Shown: positions 46,021 to 56,225 of the stretch, one piece after another
Layout: the number at the start of each line of letters is the position of its first letter
How positions within the stretch are numbered: position 1 is the first letter of the stretch
Source of the DNA: Odontocerum albicorne
Taxonomy: Eukaryota; Arthropoda; Insecta; Trichoptera; Odontoceridae
Direction: 5' to 3'
Length of the DNA stretch: 64,000 bases
Assembly: GCA_949825065.1 (NCBI GenBank)
Contig: OX463845.1
Span: 28,209,315 to 28,273,314 of the forward strand
Notes under the pieces: model-generated
What the model was told of the DNA's origin: nothing
The model's database searches: none
What the model saw: the letters and a program-made list of their open reading frames with translations, nothing else
Translations under genes and position numbers: made by a program

Positions 46021-48571
46021 TCGTGATGATATGTATTTATGTATGTTTAAGTAAAAAAACCTCTCATCTAAATATTTTACGTCAATTCACAAAAGTTATT
46101 TTCTTTCTCAGTTCATGTTTCTTAATTAACTTTCTTCAAAAATTTGATCTACCTCTTTTATTCATGGCACGAAATTTTGATTTGTATATTTTTCAGTCAC
46201 TCATTCGTCATTCATTCATTCTAAATGAATAAAGCATCCGAATACTTCTTTCTTTAACTCACTAATGAAGTTCACTGATTCCATACTTTCATTAATAATT
46301 CCTTTTTCTTTTATTCATAAGCACTTCACAAATTTTAAACTGTACGAAATATATGGAGCTGATGTGGGAAGCTGTGCCCTTTATTTGGATATTTTATCAT
46401 GTTAGTTTATTTATGACATACATATTATGTTATTACTTGAAAAACTGGATTTATTTATTAAATGTTTTGGTAACCTTTATGAAACTAAATATTAAAGTAT
46501 TTAATGGAATAACATAGTGATTTCTTCAAATAAAACCGAAAAATTATATCTTTTTTAAGATATCTTATTGCTCGTTTATTTTAAAACTACGTATATAAAG
46601 AAACACGTCTATTACGGAAAATAATAGACATAATAAATAATTAATTACCTTCCTGTGTGTGTGAAAATAGAACAATATTTACATTCAGGGTTTGTCGTAA
46701 AGAGCTGGATATTAATACTGAAGGTTTTGTTGTTATAGAGTCCCCCATTCTCTAGGACATAATAAGTGGCTTAAATGCCTAATTATTTTGGGAATGCCCC
46801 ACCTTTGACCCATAAACTCTCCATTGTGTGTAAAATTCTATGTACGTGGGCTTTCTTACCCCTTTCGTAGTAATGATGTAAGGTCTACACAAAACTACTG
46901 AATACAGTAGGAAAGTTTTTTTAATCACCTTTATAAGAAGGTTGATTGGAGGCCTCTTCAAGTTTTTGACATTTGAAGTAATTTGTAACTGTGAATAAAA
47001 CTTTCGAGAATCTTTCATAAATGTGTAGCGTGCGATAAAAAATATTGAACATGATTTGAGGCGAAGCTATGTGTATAATAACTTGGAATTTAAGCATGTG
47101 TAAGGATGTTAACGTTATTATGTTGTAGGACAAATACGAGTATATGTAAATTGTGAATAAGGAATATGAACACTTCGTCATAGGCTTTGCCTTGTGAAGA
47201 GGTTCTCTATATCCACATTATAATATTTTTAAAATTTTTATGTACTTACGTTCCACCTTTCCATTTAACATATTTAATTTGTAAATGTTATATTGTGGGT
47301 GGTAAAAACAATATTTTTTTCGTTACAAGTCTTTTAAATCATTGTGTAAGTCTTCGTTGACGTCTTCAAAATCATAAATTTATTCCTATTTGCCTTATTA
47401 TTATGACTTTCCCTATATACCATCCAAACAGCGCGCTTCATTAAGTCACTTTGGAAATATTTTAGTTCCTCTCGAGTACTATATGATACTATATGTCTTT
47501 ACCCAAAATATATAACATTTTTCACGACTAAATGAGCATAAAAAAGTCCAGTTACGCTGTTTTACAATGTTTACAGTTATTAAAATATGTAAATTAATTC
47601 TGGAAAACTTAAAGCTAAAACCCGACTGTCAAGTAGGGCAATGACATAATTATTTATATACTTGGATTAGAATACTGGCTTGTCCTTTAAGTGTCGTACA
47701 TTGCCAATATTTTATTTCACATGCTTATATTAAAGAAATATTACAATATCTACATGTAAAAAACAAAAGTTTTACATTTTTCTGTAGCCATAGAGAAACA
47801 TGCAAAAAAACCGATGAGTGTTTATATGGTCCAGTATTTAAGTCACTTATAAATTGAAATTAATGTTCTTAAATCAATTAATTATTTTGTGGTATATATT
47901 TATAAAAAAGGGCTAATAGATAATAATCTAAGAATGATAGAATATTATTGTAATGATGAGAAATATTTCAATTAGTACTATTTTACAGCGAAACGTGAAA
48001 TTATTGTCTGTCGTTTTAAATAGTATTAAGCGTAGTATTTATAATTTTTTTTTTAAATATGAAAATTGTGTATATGAAATGATACAATACATACTATTAA
48101 GAATAAAAGGACAAAAATGAGAAATATCGCGAAGTTCCTAAGAAATTGAAGCCATTAACTTTAGAGTCATTGAGCACGGAAAAACTTTCAGAAACTTTAA
48201 GGAACGACTATTGAACACTGCAATAAAACCATTCCAATCCAACTAAATGCAACGTAATGCGGTATAAAAAACTCGAGCATTGAGACTCTGGACCTATGAG
48301 TAGTAAGTGTGATGCTGTGTAAAAGAAACCGCGGGGGGGTTTTGGATGGAAAGATTCCTGAGAAGAGAGATTTTCGCCGATCGCTTGCGATTCACTTTAT
48401 AGTTGGGAGCTCGTTTTAGGAAAAGCGATTTTATTGAACTTCTTTGAATTGTTTCAAATTAGAGTGAAATCGGCGTGTAATCAATTGCATGCCTTATATA
48501 ATCAAATATTTTATTATTATTATTATTACGTGTAAGATGGAATGTGGAAAGATTCAAATAAACAGATATTG
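46021..48571. other. AT-rich stretch, no gene seen
   Basis: About 2.5 kb without recognisable genes. A c/g run aaccgcgggggggtttt lies at 48,330 and an att trinucleotide run at 48,505-48,525. Short frames at 46,779-47,181 look spurious. Confidence 0.45.
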
Positions 48572-48745
48572 ACCAGATTGAGGAGACGCATGTCTTCCTA
48601 TCCTGGATCTACGGGTTTGATTCCTGTTGGTTCTCATATTTTAATAAAATCTGGTTTTCACTTACGGATTATTTAACATCTAACTGTCACATCAAAAGAA
48701 ATTGCTATATTGCAATAAACCCGCATGATTGTACTACATGGAACA
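48572..48745 (+). mobile_element. SINE-1 copy
   Basis: The head reads ttgaggagacgcatgtcttc and acgggtttgattcctgttgg (box B well kept). The body follows with tctggttttcacttacgga, then agaaattgctatattgcaat and aacccgcatgattgtacta. Confidence 0.8.
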
Positions 48746-49365
48746 AAAGCGTAATACAATATTGTGGCAAATGAATTCTGAAACGGGAAATTATTCAAGA
48801 TAGTAGAAAAAAACCCACTAAGTTCATTATTTTAAAGATCTATTGATTTCAAAGTATGTGAAATACTCGTAGTTATTTAAAGATCTATTGATGTCAAAGT
48901 ATGTGAAATATTTATTTTGATCGATGAAATCGGCATCTGGTTTTTTCATGGACCTTGAAAAAGTTGAATATTCTTTGGAAAGGTCGCGGTATTATTAAAT
49001 CATTTCATTGTACAAAAAATTTAAATTTGATAGAAAACTATACAGACATAAATCGTTGATAAACCTAAGACAGCAGACTTGTTTCGAAAGCTACATGGCG
49101 ACAAAACAATAAAGGTATTAGCTGGTTATGTTGAATAAGTCATCTTGAGCCGACAACCACTGATATTCCCGCGACAGCAAAATATCAAAATTATATCTCT
49201 TCGTGAAGATATTGTAAATGCATTTGACACTTTTAATAATAAACTTCTGCCTTGGTATTTAACATAAGTTGTATCATATGAGAGTTGCTAGACATCGTTA
49301 TGCACTGCCCTAAGGTACAATATCACAAAGGCATCAAAATTGGAAATTAATTCACAAAAGTGTTT

Positions 49366-49675
49366 TAATACGAACTTTAATATATAAGAATAAACGTGGA
49401 ATAAGACTGAAAATAGCTGAATAAATTTTAGTACGAACTTTAATGTAACATATAAGGGTAGAATAAGACTGAAAATATTTGAATAAATTTTAGTACGAAC
49501 TTTAATGTATAAAAGTTAACGTGGAATAAGACTGAAAGTAACTGAATAAATTTAAGTACGAACTTTGATGTATAAGAGTAAACGTGGAATAAGACTAAAA
49601 ATAGCTGAATAAATTTAATTACGAACTTTAATGTACAAGAGTAAACGTGAAATAAGACTAAAAAAAAGCTGAATA
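49366..49675. repeat. 63-bp tandem array, 5 copies
   Basis: The unit reads tacgaactttaatgtataag, agtaaacgtggaataagact, gaaaatagctgaataaattt. Starts are at 49,369, 49,432, 49,494, 49,557 and 49,620. Divergence between units is roughly 5-15%. Confidence 0.9.
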
Positions 49676-49689
49676 CATACTATAGAAAT

Positions 49690-49800
49690 ACTTAACTTTA
49701 GAAGAATACACGGGGTGGTAATATGTTATTTGACAGGATACGGAATGAAGTGATTAAGGACAAAAGTGAACTTAAGGCTGATGTGTTGAGTAAGTAGTTG
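49690..49800 (+). pseudogene. Non-LTR retrotransposon fragment
   Basis: The frame RIRNEVIKDKSELKADVLSK matches the RNEVIREECELKADLLSK segment at 9,750-9,810, preceded by an IHGVV remnant. It stops abruptly, followed by a 19-bp direct repeat tttgtgccaccaaataaaa (49,815 and 49,853). Confidence 0.75.
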
Positions 49801-49874
49801 AGCACTCTCAGGTTTGTGCCACCAAATAAAATAGGCAATCCACTCTAAGAGATTTGTGCCACCAAATAAAAGTC

Positions 49875-50335
49875 ACGATGCAATTATATGAGGTCAATAT
49901 AGGTATTATTATAAAATTAATTAAAAATATATCAATCCTAGAAAATTTCAACTGATAAATAATTTAGAATTTGAATGAAATGAATCTCAGAACAAAGTAT
50001 ATTTCTTATTGATGGAAACTTTATATAAACTTTTAACAATGAATTTATTTTAATAGCAACATTATAGAATGAGTGAGAGTGATATATGAAATTTAATGAT
50101 TGCGTGTTGATACGTTAGATAATTAAGCATCAAACTCATTATAAACTTCTTTTTCGCTTTAATATTTATATTTTTCTTTTTGACGGTAAAAACATATGTT
50201 CTTAATAATTATATTATTTGCCAATGTTAGTTTTTATCTCATAATCATACTAGGGAGTGCCAGCTGTCAAAAAATATTTAAAAAAATTAAATGTATGTAT
50301 GACATCATTAATATTGTAATAGTGACTATTAAATC
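49875..50335. other. AT-rich stretch, no gene seen
   Basis: No recognisable content. Confidence 0.4.
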
Positions 50336-50505
50336 GTAACTATGACAATACCTTATCGCACATACTTACGTAAGTACAACCTTAAAAATGACAATATCTA
50401 ATCGTACATGCGTACGTAAGTACAACCGTGACTATGAAAATACATAATCGTGCATGCGTACGTAAGTACAACCGTGACTATGACAATACATAATCGTACA
50501 AGTTC
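50336..50505. repeat. 46-bp tandem array, ~3.5 copies
   Basis: The unit reads aaccgtgactatgacaatac, ataatcgtacatgcgtacgt, aagtac. The taagtac block falls at 50,371, 50,417 and 50,463. Each unit contains the palindromic cores gcatgc-like and tacgta. Confidence 0.85.
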
Positions 50506-51075
50506 TTTACGATTTTTACATTGATTTTTATAAAGAAGTAATCATTATGCTACTTATGAAATTATAAAACATTTTTACTATTCAAAAATAATTCCAATAC
50601 AACTAAAATGAATTATTTTTTTTATAGAAATCTTTCTCGAAAATCACATGCCATTTGATTTTTTTACTGTCAGTTTTATAAAAGTTGATTCAATAAAAGC
50701 TCCTCTCTTAAGTAAACCCAGCCGCTAAATTATGTTCAAACTCGAATCCAGTGTTTACTTGATTGAAATACTATTAAATCCACATTGGAAAAATCCATGA
50801 TCGACTTTCAATGGTTTTTCGTTGTTTTTTAAGCATTCAAAGACTGTTTTTTTTAAACCTAAAGCTTTTGATAACTTTCAAACGTTTAGACTTTTCACGT
50901 TTAATTAAAAATTTGCTTTGAATTAATATACGAGTATATGGCACAAAAAAATTAAATTTGTAATATTTCAATCAGTAAGCAAATGATTTTTCGAAAGTTT
51001 AAATTATTGGTTTGCTTGAATATTTCCTCCAACTTTCAACATCGACCATTTTATCGGTTTTTTAAAGCGGTCAGA

Positions 51076-51118
51076 AGCTATGTCATTTCTTTAACAACGA
51101 TAAAGAAATTACATAGCT
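51076..51118. other. Short near-perfect hairpin
   Basis: Arms agctatgtcatttcttta and taaagaaattacatagct pair at 17 of 18 positions around a 7-nt loop (acaacga). It is probably a small palindrome; too short for a typical microRNA precursor. Confidence 0.5.
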
Positions 51119-51291
51119 GTTAAGTTTTTTTTTCAAACTATGCCACATTATAAAAAAAATGTAAATCTGTAATTAGAGTTTGTATCCAATATTCTAATTC
51201 ATTTTGTGCTTAAACTCAATAACAAAAACCTTTTATGAAGATCTACTTATGAGGGATAATCCAATGTGAACCCACATGAGAATGCTTATTA

Positions 51292-52265
51292 CTAGGCGTA
51301 TCCAGAATGTAAGTGTACTGAGGCTCTCACGACCGGATGGATTTTATTTTCGACATGTTGGCTACACTTCCGTGTAGCCTGACCCTTCCCCTCCACAACG
51401 AGACCGGTTTGAGGTCAGTACTTTGAGAAGTGTCGACGCGACAACACGTTTTGTGAAAAATGTCAATCCAATCTCCCGCCAAGTGCGAAATAAATAATGC
51501 CGGGCAAGAGTTTTTGAGGCGCTGCAAACTCCATGGAGATGAATTTCTCCGCTCCTTCGTTACTGGAGATGAAACTTGGGTTGCACACTACACGCTTGAA
51601 ACCAAAAGGCAGTCTCAACAGTGGCGTCACACCTCTTCACCCTCCGCCAAAAAGTTCAAAATCACAATTTCAGCCAAGGAAATCATAGCATCCGTGTTTT
51701 GGGACTGTCAAGGCATAATTTTAATTGAATATATGCCTCAAGGGGAGACCATCAACTCTGCAAGATACTGTGAGACCCTAAAAAAATTGCGGAGGGCGAT
51801 TCAGAACAAGAGGAGAGGCATGCTGACAAAGGGAGTCTGCCTGCTGCACGACAATGCCAGACCACACACGGCCAACGCCACGAAGGAACTGCTCGCCTCG
51901 TTTAAATGGGATGTCCTGAACCATCCCGCGCACTCCCCTGACCTAGCACCTTCAGATTACTATCTCTTTACCTCCCTGAAGCTGCACATGGGTGGTAAAA
52001 GGTTTTCAACCGACGAGGAGGTAAAGGAGGAGGTGGAGAAGTGGACGGAGGGGCTGGCGGGAAACTACTTCGAGGAAGGCATCAAAAAGTTGATACCCCG
52101 CTTCACCACCTGCATTGAGAGGAATATCGACTATGTCGAAAAATAGCTTACATATGTACTACGGTAACCAAGCTATCCATCACTTGGAAACGTAATTTTT
52201 TTGTTTAAATAAAAAAAATTGTAACCTATAAAAATTCAGTACACTTACTTTCTGGATATGCCTCG
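51292..52265 (+). mobile_element. Mariner copy with N-terminal deletion (family M3, copy 1)
   Basis: It is 974 bp. The ends ctaggcgtatccagaatgta and the complement of tactttctggatatgcctcg are flanked by TA (51,290-51,291 and 52,266-52,267). The outer ~30 bp of the two ends are imperfect inverted repeats sharing gtaagtgtactga. A full-length relative would be about 1.3 kb. The missing part is the DNA-binding region of the transposase. Confidence 0.9.
51460..52146 (+). CDS. N-terminally deleted mariner transposase, 228 aa
   Basis: Residues 1-11 (MSIQSPAKCEI) match the start seen in the sister copy at 59,183. The frame then jumps in phase to NNAGQEFLRRC, just upstream of the catalytic domain, so the paired helix-turn-helix DNA-binding domain is lost (about 117 residues short of the usual ~345). 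The catalytic triad is complete: Asp37 (VTGDETW), Asp131 (LLHDNARPH) and Asp166 (PSDYYLF), spacing D34D, with HSPDLAPSD. The frame runs open to the normal C-terminus (NIDYVEK). It could make a catalytic-domain-only protein unable to bind its own ends, perhaps a dominant inhibitor; that is speculation. I do not assign a subfamily. Confidence 0.88.
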   Translation: MSIQSPAKCEINNAGQEFLRRCKLHGDEFLRSFVTGDETWVAHYTLETKRQSQQWRHTSSPSAKKFKITISAKEIIASVFWDCQGIILIEYMPQGETINSARYCETLKKLRRAIQNKRRGMLTKGVCLLHDNARPHTANATKELLASFKWDVLNHPAHSPDLAPSDYYLFTSLKLHMGGKRFSTDEEVKEEVEKWTEGLAGNYFEEGIKKLIPRFTTCIERNIDYVEK

Positions 52266-52728
52266 TACGAATATGCCTTCATCCTTTTTCAGAGTGTTAA
52301 GAAAGTTTCTAATGAAATAAATATCTAAAATTAGTTATTTTATTCGGTAATTGTGGTATTATTTATTCGGTAAATGTGGTATTATTTAAAATGTTGATAG
52401 CTGAAGTTGACTATGATTGTGCTTCAAGAACATTTTCTGTGATCTTAATAAACGAAATCAACTCAACATTGCTCACTGACACTTGGAATATGCAAATTTG
52501 GGTGAAAAGCCATTTATAAACTATTTTTTCTGCTGCACCTATCAGCTCTGATCAATAGAGGTTATAAATATTATTTGGAATTGAAAAAATATTTAGGCAA
52601 AGCTTTGAAATGAAAATATTTTGATAGGTTTTTAAATTTATAACGGAACGATTATTAATGAAATATCAACATAGAAAATTATAATATAAATAAACCAAAA
52701 CCCGTACGGTTGTCGCCAAAGAAAGAAT
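52266..52728. other. AT-rich stretch, no gene seen
   Basis: Contains a short direct repeat ttattcggtaattgtggtat / ttattcggtaaatgtggtat near 52,338-52,388; nothing else. Confidence 0.4.
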
Positions 52729-53000
52729 ACTTCGAAACAGATTGAAATTATACTGAACGAACCTGTGTGAAAGGGGGCGATGGCAATTTATTTTGAATTG
52801 TTATTCATTAAATAATTCATTTATTTCCTATTATATTGAACCTTCTAATAACTTGTGTTTACTACTTCGAAACATATTGAAATTATACTAAACGAACCGG
52901 TGTAAAAGGGGACGATGCCAATTTATTTTGAATTGTAATTCATTAAATAATTCATTTATTCCCTATTATATTGAACCTTATAATTACTTGTGTTTATTTA
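52729..53000 (+). repeat. 135-bp tandem duplication
   Basis: Copies start at 52,729 and 52,864 with acttcgaaacagattgaaat and acttcgaaacatattgaaat. They continue in register through aattcatttatt and attatattgaacctt. About 6-8 differences between copies by eye. Confidence 0.9.
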
Positions 53001-53417
53001 TCTTATGCTCTTTTTTATATTATATGTGGCTTTTTCAAGATGTCGGAAACGCGAAAACATTAAAGTCATTATATCTGAAACAAGTCTTCAAAGAAAACTT
53101 TATCAACGATTTAAATTGAAGAACAGTAATGTTTATACACAAAACATCGTGTATAAAGAGATTTTCGAGAATTAAATAATTCATCAATCAAGATATACCT
53201 TTTTTATTTTAAACTTTAAAAATTAATGAACCCAAAAGGCTTTAAGTTGATCTTGCTCCATTCGGTATTTCAAAAATGTACAATATAATTTGTTTTACTT
53301 CCGTGAATATTTCACGGGTTGCAACTAGTGCAACTGAATTCACAAAATTTTCAATGTTATGGGTAAGGCTTTTTATTAATGCCTCTCGCAATCAGATGCT
53401 TAAATTTATATCTAATA

Positions 53418-53696
53418 GGTTGTTCGGAAAGTTATTTCGTGTATTGAGATCAAATTCAAACGCCAATTTTTTATATTGAGATGTCACTTTATTCAAACAT
53501 CTCTTGGCGATATTTTCAGTGTCTCAGTAATTTATCTATCAAAGAAAAACGTTGGTTATTTACTGTCAAAGTATTGATTTGGTCATCAGTGATTATCGGT
53601 CCTAGAGAGCGAACACCGTCATTGAGTGTCGTATTATTTTTACAAATTTGACTAACACGATCCCCTACTGCAGCGTCGTCAAACACTGTACATATA
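53418..53696 (-). mobile_element. Mariner-like element end with a C-terminal open frame
   Basis: TA followed by ggttgttcggaaagttattt looks like a mariner/Tc1 terminal repeat, and gtttgaataaagtgacat read on the minus strand resembles a 3' UTR with a polyadenylation signal. Upstream on the minus strand is a 57-codon frame ending at 53,516 (AVGDRVSQICKNNTT, GVRSLGPIITDDQ, RFSLIDKLLRH). I do not recognise it as a mariner C-terminus. The cecropia-type mariner copy 2 is inserted into this segment. With that element removed, the frame extends 17 more codons on the other side. The other terminal repeat was not found. Confidence 0.4.
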
Positions 53697-54983
53697 TTAG
53701 GTCCTTACATATGAAATTGGCGTTTTGCCGTACTGGCAACTTTGATCTCAAATATCTTCTCTTTGGTTAGGAATTCCAAATTAAAATTTATACAGCTATT
53801 TACTCAAGTATTTGTGTTTCGAAAATTATAATTCATTTGTTTTTTCCTCAATTGTTTTTTTTCTTTGCGTCACTCAGTTTACAAAATGGAAAACTTGAAA
53901 TATCGCGTTATTTACGAGTACGAGTTCCACCGTGGCACCAGTGCTGCAGAAACGGCTCGAAGGATTAATGATGTGTATGGCGACGGTGCCGCAAAAGAAA
54001 ACACAGTGCGTTTTTGGTTCCAACGTTTTCGTTCTGGAAATTTCGACCTGCAGAAGAAGCCCCGTGGACGGCCGGAGACCAAAGTTGATAATGAAGAATT
54101 GAAGGCTATTGTGGAAGCGGATCCATCGCAAACCACGTCCGAGTTAGCTGCAGGCTGCGGTGTTAGTGATAAAACTGTTTTAATCCACTTGAAGCAAATT
54201 GGGAAGGTGAAAAAGCTTGAAAGGTGGGTACCTCACGAATTGAGTGAAGCAAATCAACAAACGCGCGTTGACTGCTGCGTTGCATTACTCAACCGGCACA
54301 ATAATGAAGGGATTTTGAATCGAATCATTACCTGTGATGAAAAATGGATCCTGTATGATAATCGGAAGCGCTCATCGCAATGGCTGAACCCTGCCGAACC
54401 AGCCAAACCATGCCCCAAGCGAAAATTGACTCCAAAAAAGTTACTTGTGAGCGTTTGGTGGATTAGTGCTGGTGTCGTTCACTACAGCTTTCTTAAATCT
54501 GGCCAGACGATTACGGCAGATGTCTATTGTCAGCAACTGCAAACAATGATGGAAAAGCTAGCTGCTAAACAACCGAGGCTGGTTAATCGCTCTAGGCCAC
54601 TGCTGCTTCATGATAACGCTAGACCACACACTGCACAACAGATGGCTACCAAATTAGAAGAGCTTCAATTGGAATGTCTAAGACATCCACCGTACTCTCC
54701 GGACCTTGCCCCAACAGATTACTATTTTTTTCAAAATTTGGATAACTTCTTGCAAGGGAAAAAATTCAACTCCGATGGGGCAGTCCAAACCGACTTCAAA
54801 GATTTTATTGATTCCCGTCCGAATGGTTTTTTTAGTAAAGGGATCGATGAACTACCTATGAGATGGCAAAAGTGCATAGATAGCAATGGTACATACTTTG
54901 ATTAAATAAATATATTATATTAAAAAAAAAACAACTTTATGTTCCTCCCAAACAAAACGCCAATTTCATATGTAAGGACCTAA
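53697..54983 (+). mobile_element. Intact cecropia-type mariner, copy 2
   Basis: It is 1,287 bp with TA duplications (53,695-53,696 and 54,984-54,985) and the same perfect 31-bp terminal inverted repeats (start ttaggtccttacatatg) as the copy at 24,958-26,243. It lies in the opposite orientation, about 27 kb away. Roughly eight base differences separate the two copies by eye, and length differs by one base in an a-run. Confidence 0.97.
53886..54905 (+). CDS. Mariner transposase, intact, 339 aa, cecropia subfamily
   Basis: It has the same architecture as the product of 25,035-26,054: DNA-binding region at residues 1-110, WVPHEL at 114-119, catalytic Asp151, Asp243 and Asp278, natural stop, AATAAA overlapping the stop. 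Relative to copy 1 it has Arg16 for His, Ile193 for Thr, Met253 for Thr and Gln283 for Arg. Residue 283 lies five residues after the third catalytic Asp and may matter for activity. Three of the four changes lie at CpG dinucleotides. The frame is fully open, so a protein could be made. Confidence 0.96.
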   Translation: MENLKYRVIYEYEFHRGTSAAETARRINDVYGDGAAKENTVRFWFQRFRSGNFDLQKKPRGRPETKVDNEELKAIVEADPSQTTSELAAGCGVSDKTVLIHLKQIGKVKKLERWVPHELSEANQQTRVDCCVALLNRHNNEGILNRIITCDEKWILYDNRKRSSQWLNPAEPAKPCPKRKLTPKKLLVSVWWISAGVVHYSFLKSGQTITADVYCQQLQTMMEKLAAKQPRLVNRSRPLLLHDNARPHTAQQMATKLEELQLECLRHPPYSPDLAPTDYYFFQNLDNFLQGKKFNSDGAVQTDFKDFIDSRPNGFFSKGIDELPMRWQKCIDSNGTYFD

Positions 54984-54985
54984 TA

Positions 54986-55344
54986 TTTTAAGGTTTGTGT
55001 TGTATTTATTCTTTCGCTGTAGTAAAAAATATCAACCACTAATTTCGTCCCCTCTTCAAAATGACGCCAAAAGAACCACTTAAGCATTTTGGGTAAAAAA
55101 TATCTGAAAAAGTCCGCTTAATAATTAACTTCCATAATCATTTATTTTCAGCACGTTTGAAGGAAAGTAAGCAACGAAAATTTTATCTTTATGGCATTTT
55201 TCCTAGAAATAAAAAAAATATATTCCAGGCAACCAAACACTTTAATTTGTTAAAGCTTTTCACAACTGAGCCAATCAAATGAAATAAGATAAAATAAAAT
55301 ATAAATTATTCCTTGAAAATAAAGTGTACATAAAATACATACCA
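54986..55344. other. Flank of the mariner insertion, no gene seen
   Basis: Continuation of the interrupted element of 53,418-53,696, then AT-rich sequence. Confidence 0.35.
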
Positions 55345-55615
55345 TCTCGCTCTTTTCCTGTCGTGACCAGACTTTCCTATCTCGACAGACATCCATGTAT
55401 CGAAGTTCGTACTACAATAAAATACTGTTGTAGACAATCAATCATCGTATGATACTGTACATATTTACTTTGCTACCATTTCTATCACCACGAATTTGAA
55501 TTTAGCAACATTTATTCTCAGGTCTTTTTCTTCGTATTTCTCATACAATTTACTCAGCAAACTCTGAAACTCACCTTCATTCTCCGCTAACTCATAACAT
55601 GTGCTTTAAAATGAT
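55345..55615 (-). pseudogene. Non-LTR retrotransposon RT fragment plus tail
   Basis: The minus strand reads ELAENEGEFQSLLSKL and YEEKDLRINVAKFKF, the block after YADD (usual form AESExxLQxLLDxV and GLxINxxKTK). After an internal deletion it reads MDVCRDRKVWS (55,410-55,370), the C-terminal end. Confidence 0.75.
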
Positions 55616-55660
55616 TATTTAGACGATTCGAATGTGCGTACACAAAACGGATTTAAAATT

Positions 55661-55827
55661 GGAGCCCATGGCCGTGCGGTAACGCACTGGACTTCCGTGC
55701 GGAAGGTCTTCGCTTCGAACCCCGCGCTCTGGTAGTCCCCCTGAATGACACGGCCATTTTTCCGCTTAGTATTCGGGAATATAAGGATACCTATGACTTC
55801 GGTCTCATATATTATTTAAAAAAAAAT
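55661..55827 (+). mobile_element. SINE-2, tRNA-like head with poly-A tail
   Basis: Box A is tggccgtgcggt and box B gcttcgaacccc. The intervening text gcactggacttccgtgcgga resembles D and anticodon arms, but the acceptor and anticodon stems do not close into a functional tRNA. The tail ggtctcatatattatttaaa ends in a nine-base a-run. GC content is well above the flanks, so it may be relatively young. Only a tail-like match (34,375-34,400) was found elsewhere in the window. Confidence 0.8.
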
Positions 55828-55979
55828 TAGAACATACATTAATTTTGTTATTTAAATTTCAATAAAATACATGGTTGACTTGAAACAGGAATTTCTAGTT
55901 AGTTGGCCAGCGGGTCTAAGTATAAAAATTAAACATGGTTTGGGAAGAGGGATTTTTTATTTGATAATACCATAATTTC

Positions 55980-56225
55980 CTTATTGAGGTACTTTTCTGT
56001 CTTAAGACACATATTTCGTCTCTTCCACATTCATACATCTTCACGTACAATTTATACGCAATCTCTGATTACTTGTATTTCCTTCTTCAAAAATATTCAC
56101 TTTATCCAACTATACTTTCATTGGTCTTCCTCTACCATACACCCACTTACATTTGCACTGTATATTTGTTTTGTTAATATTTCTGTATTAATTCACTCCA
56201 CGCACGTAAACTGTAAAGCAGCATC
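55980..56225 (-). pseudogene. Non-LTR retrotransposon C-terminal tail
   Basis: The minus strand reads CKWVYGRGRPMKVWLDKVN, then RLRINCT and RCMNVEETKYVS, matching GRPRKTWLDQVN and RCMNVEEAREVC. It is interrupted by frameshifts. It lies upstream of the RT piece at 55,345-55,615 on the same strand, so the two are separate insertions. Confidence 0.75.

Noticed and set aside
55661..55745. Functional tRNA gene
   Set aside because: Box A and box B are good, but the acceptor and anticodon stems do not close, and a SINE-type body with a poly-A tail follows.
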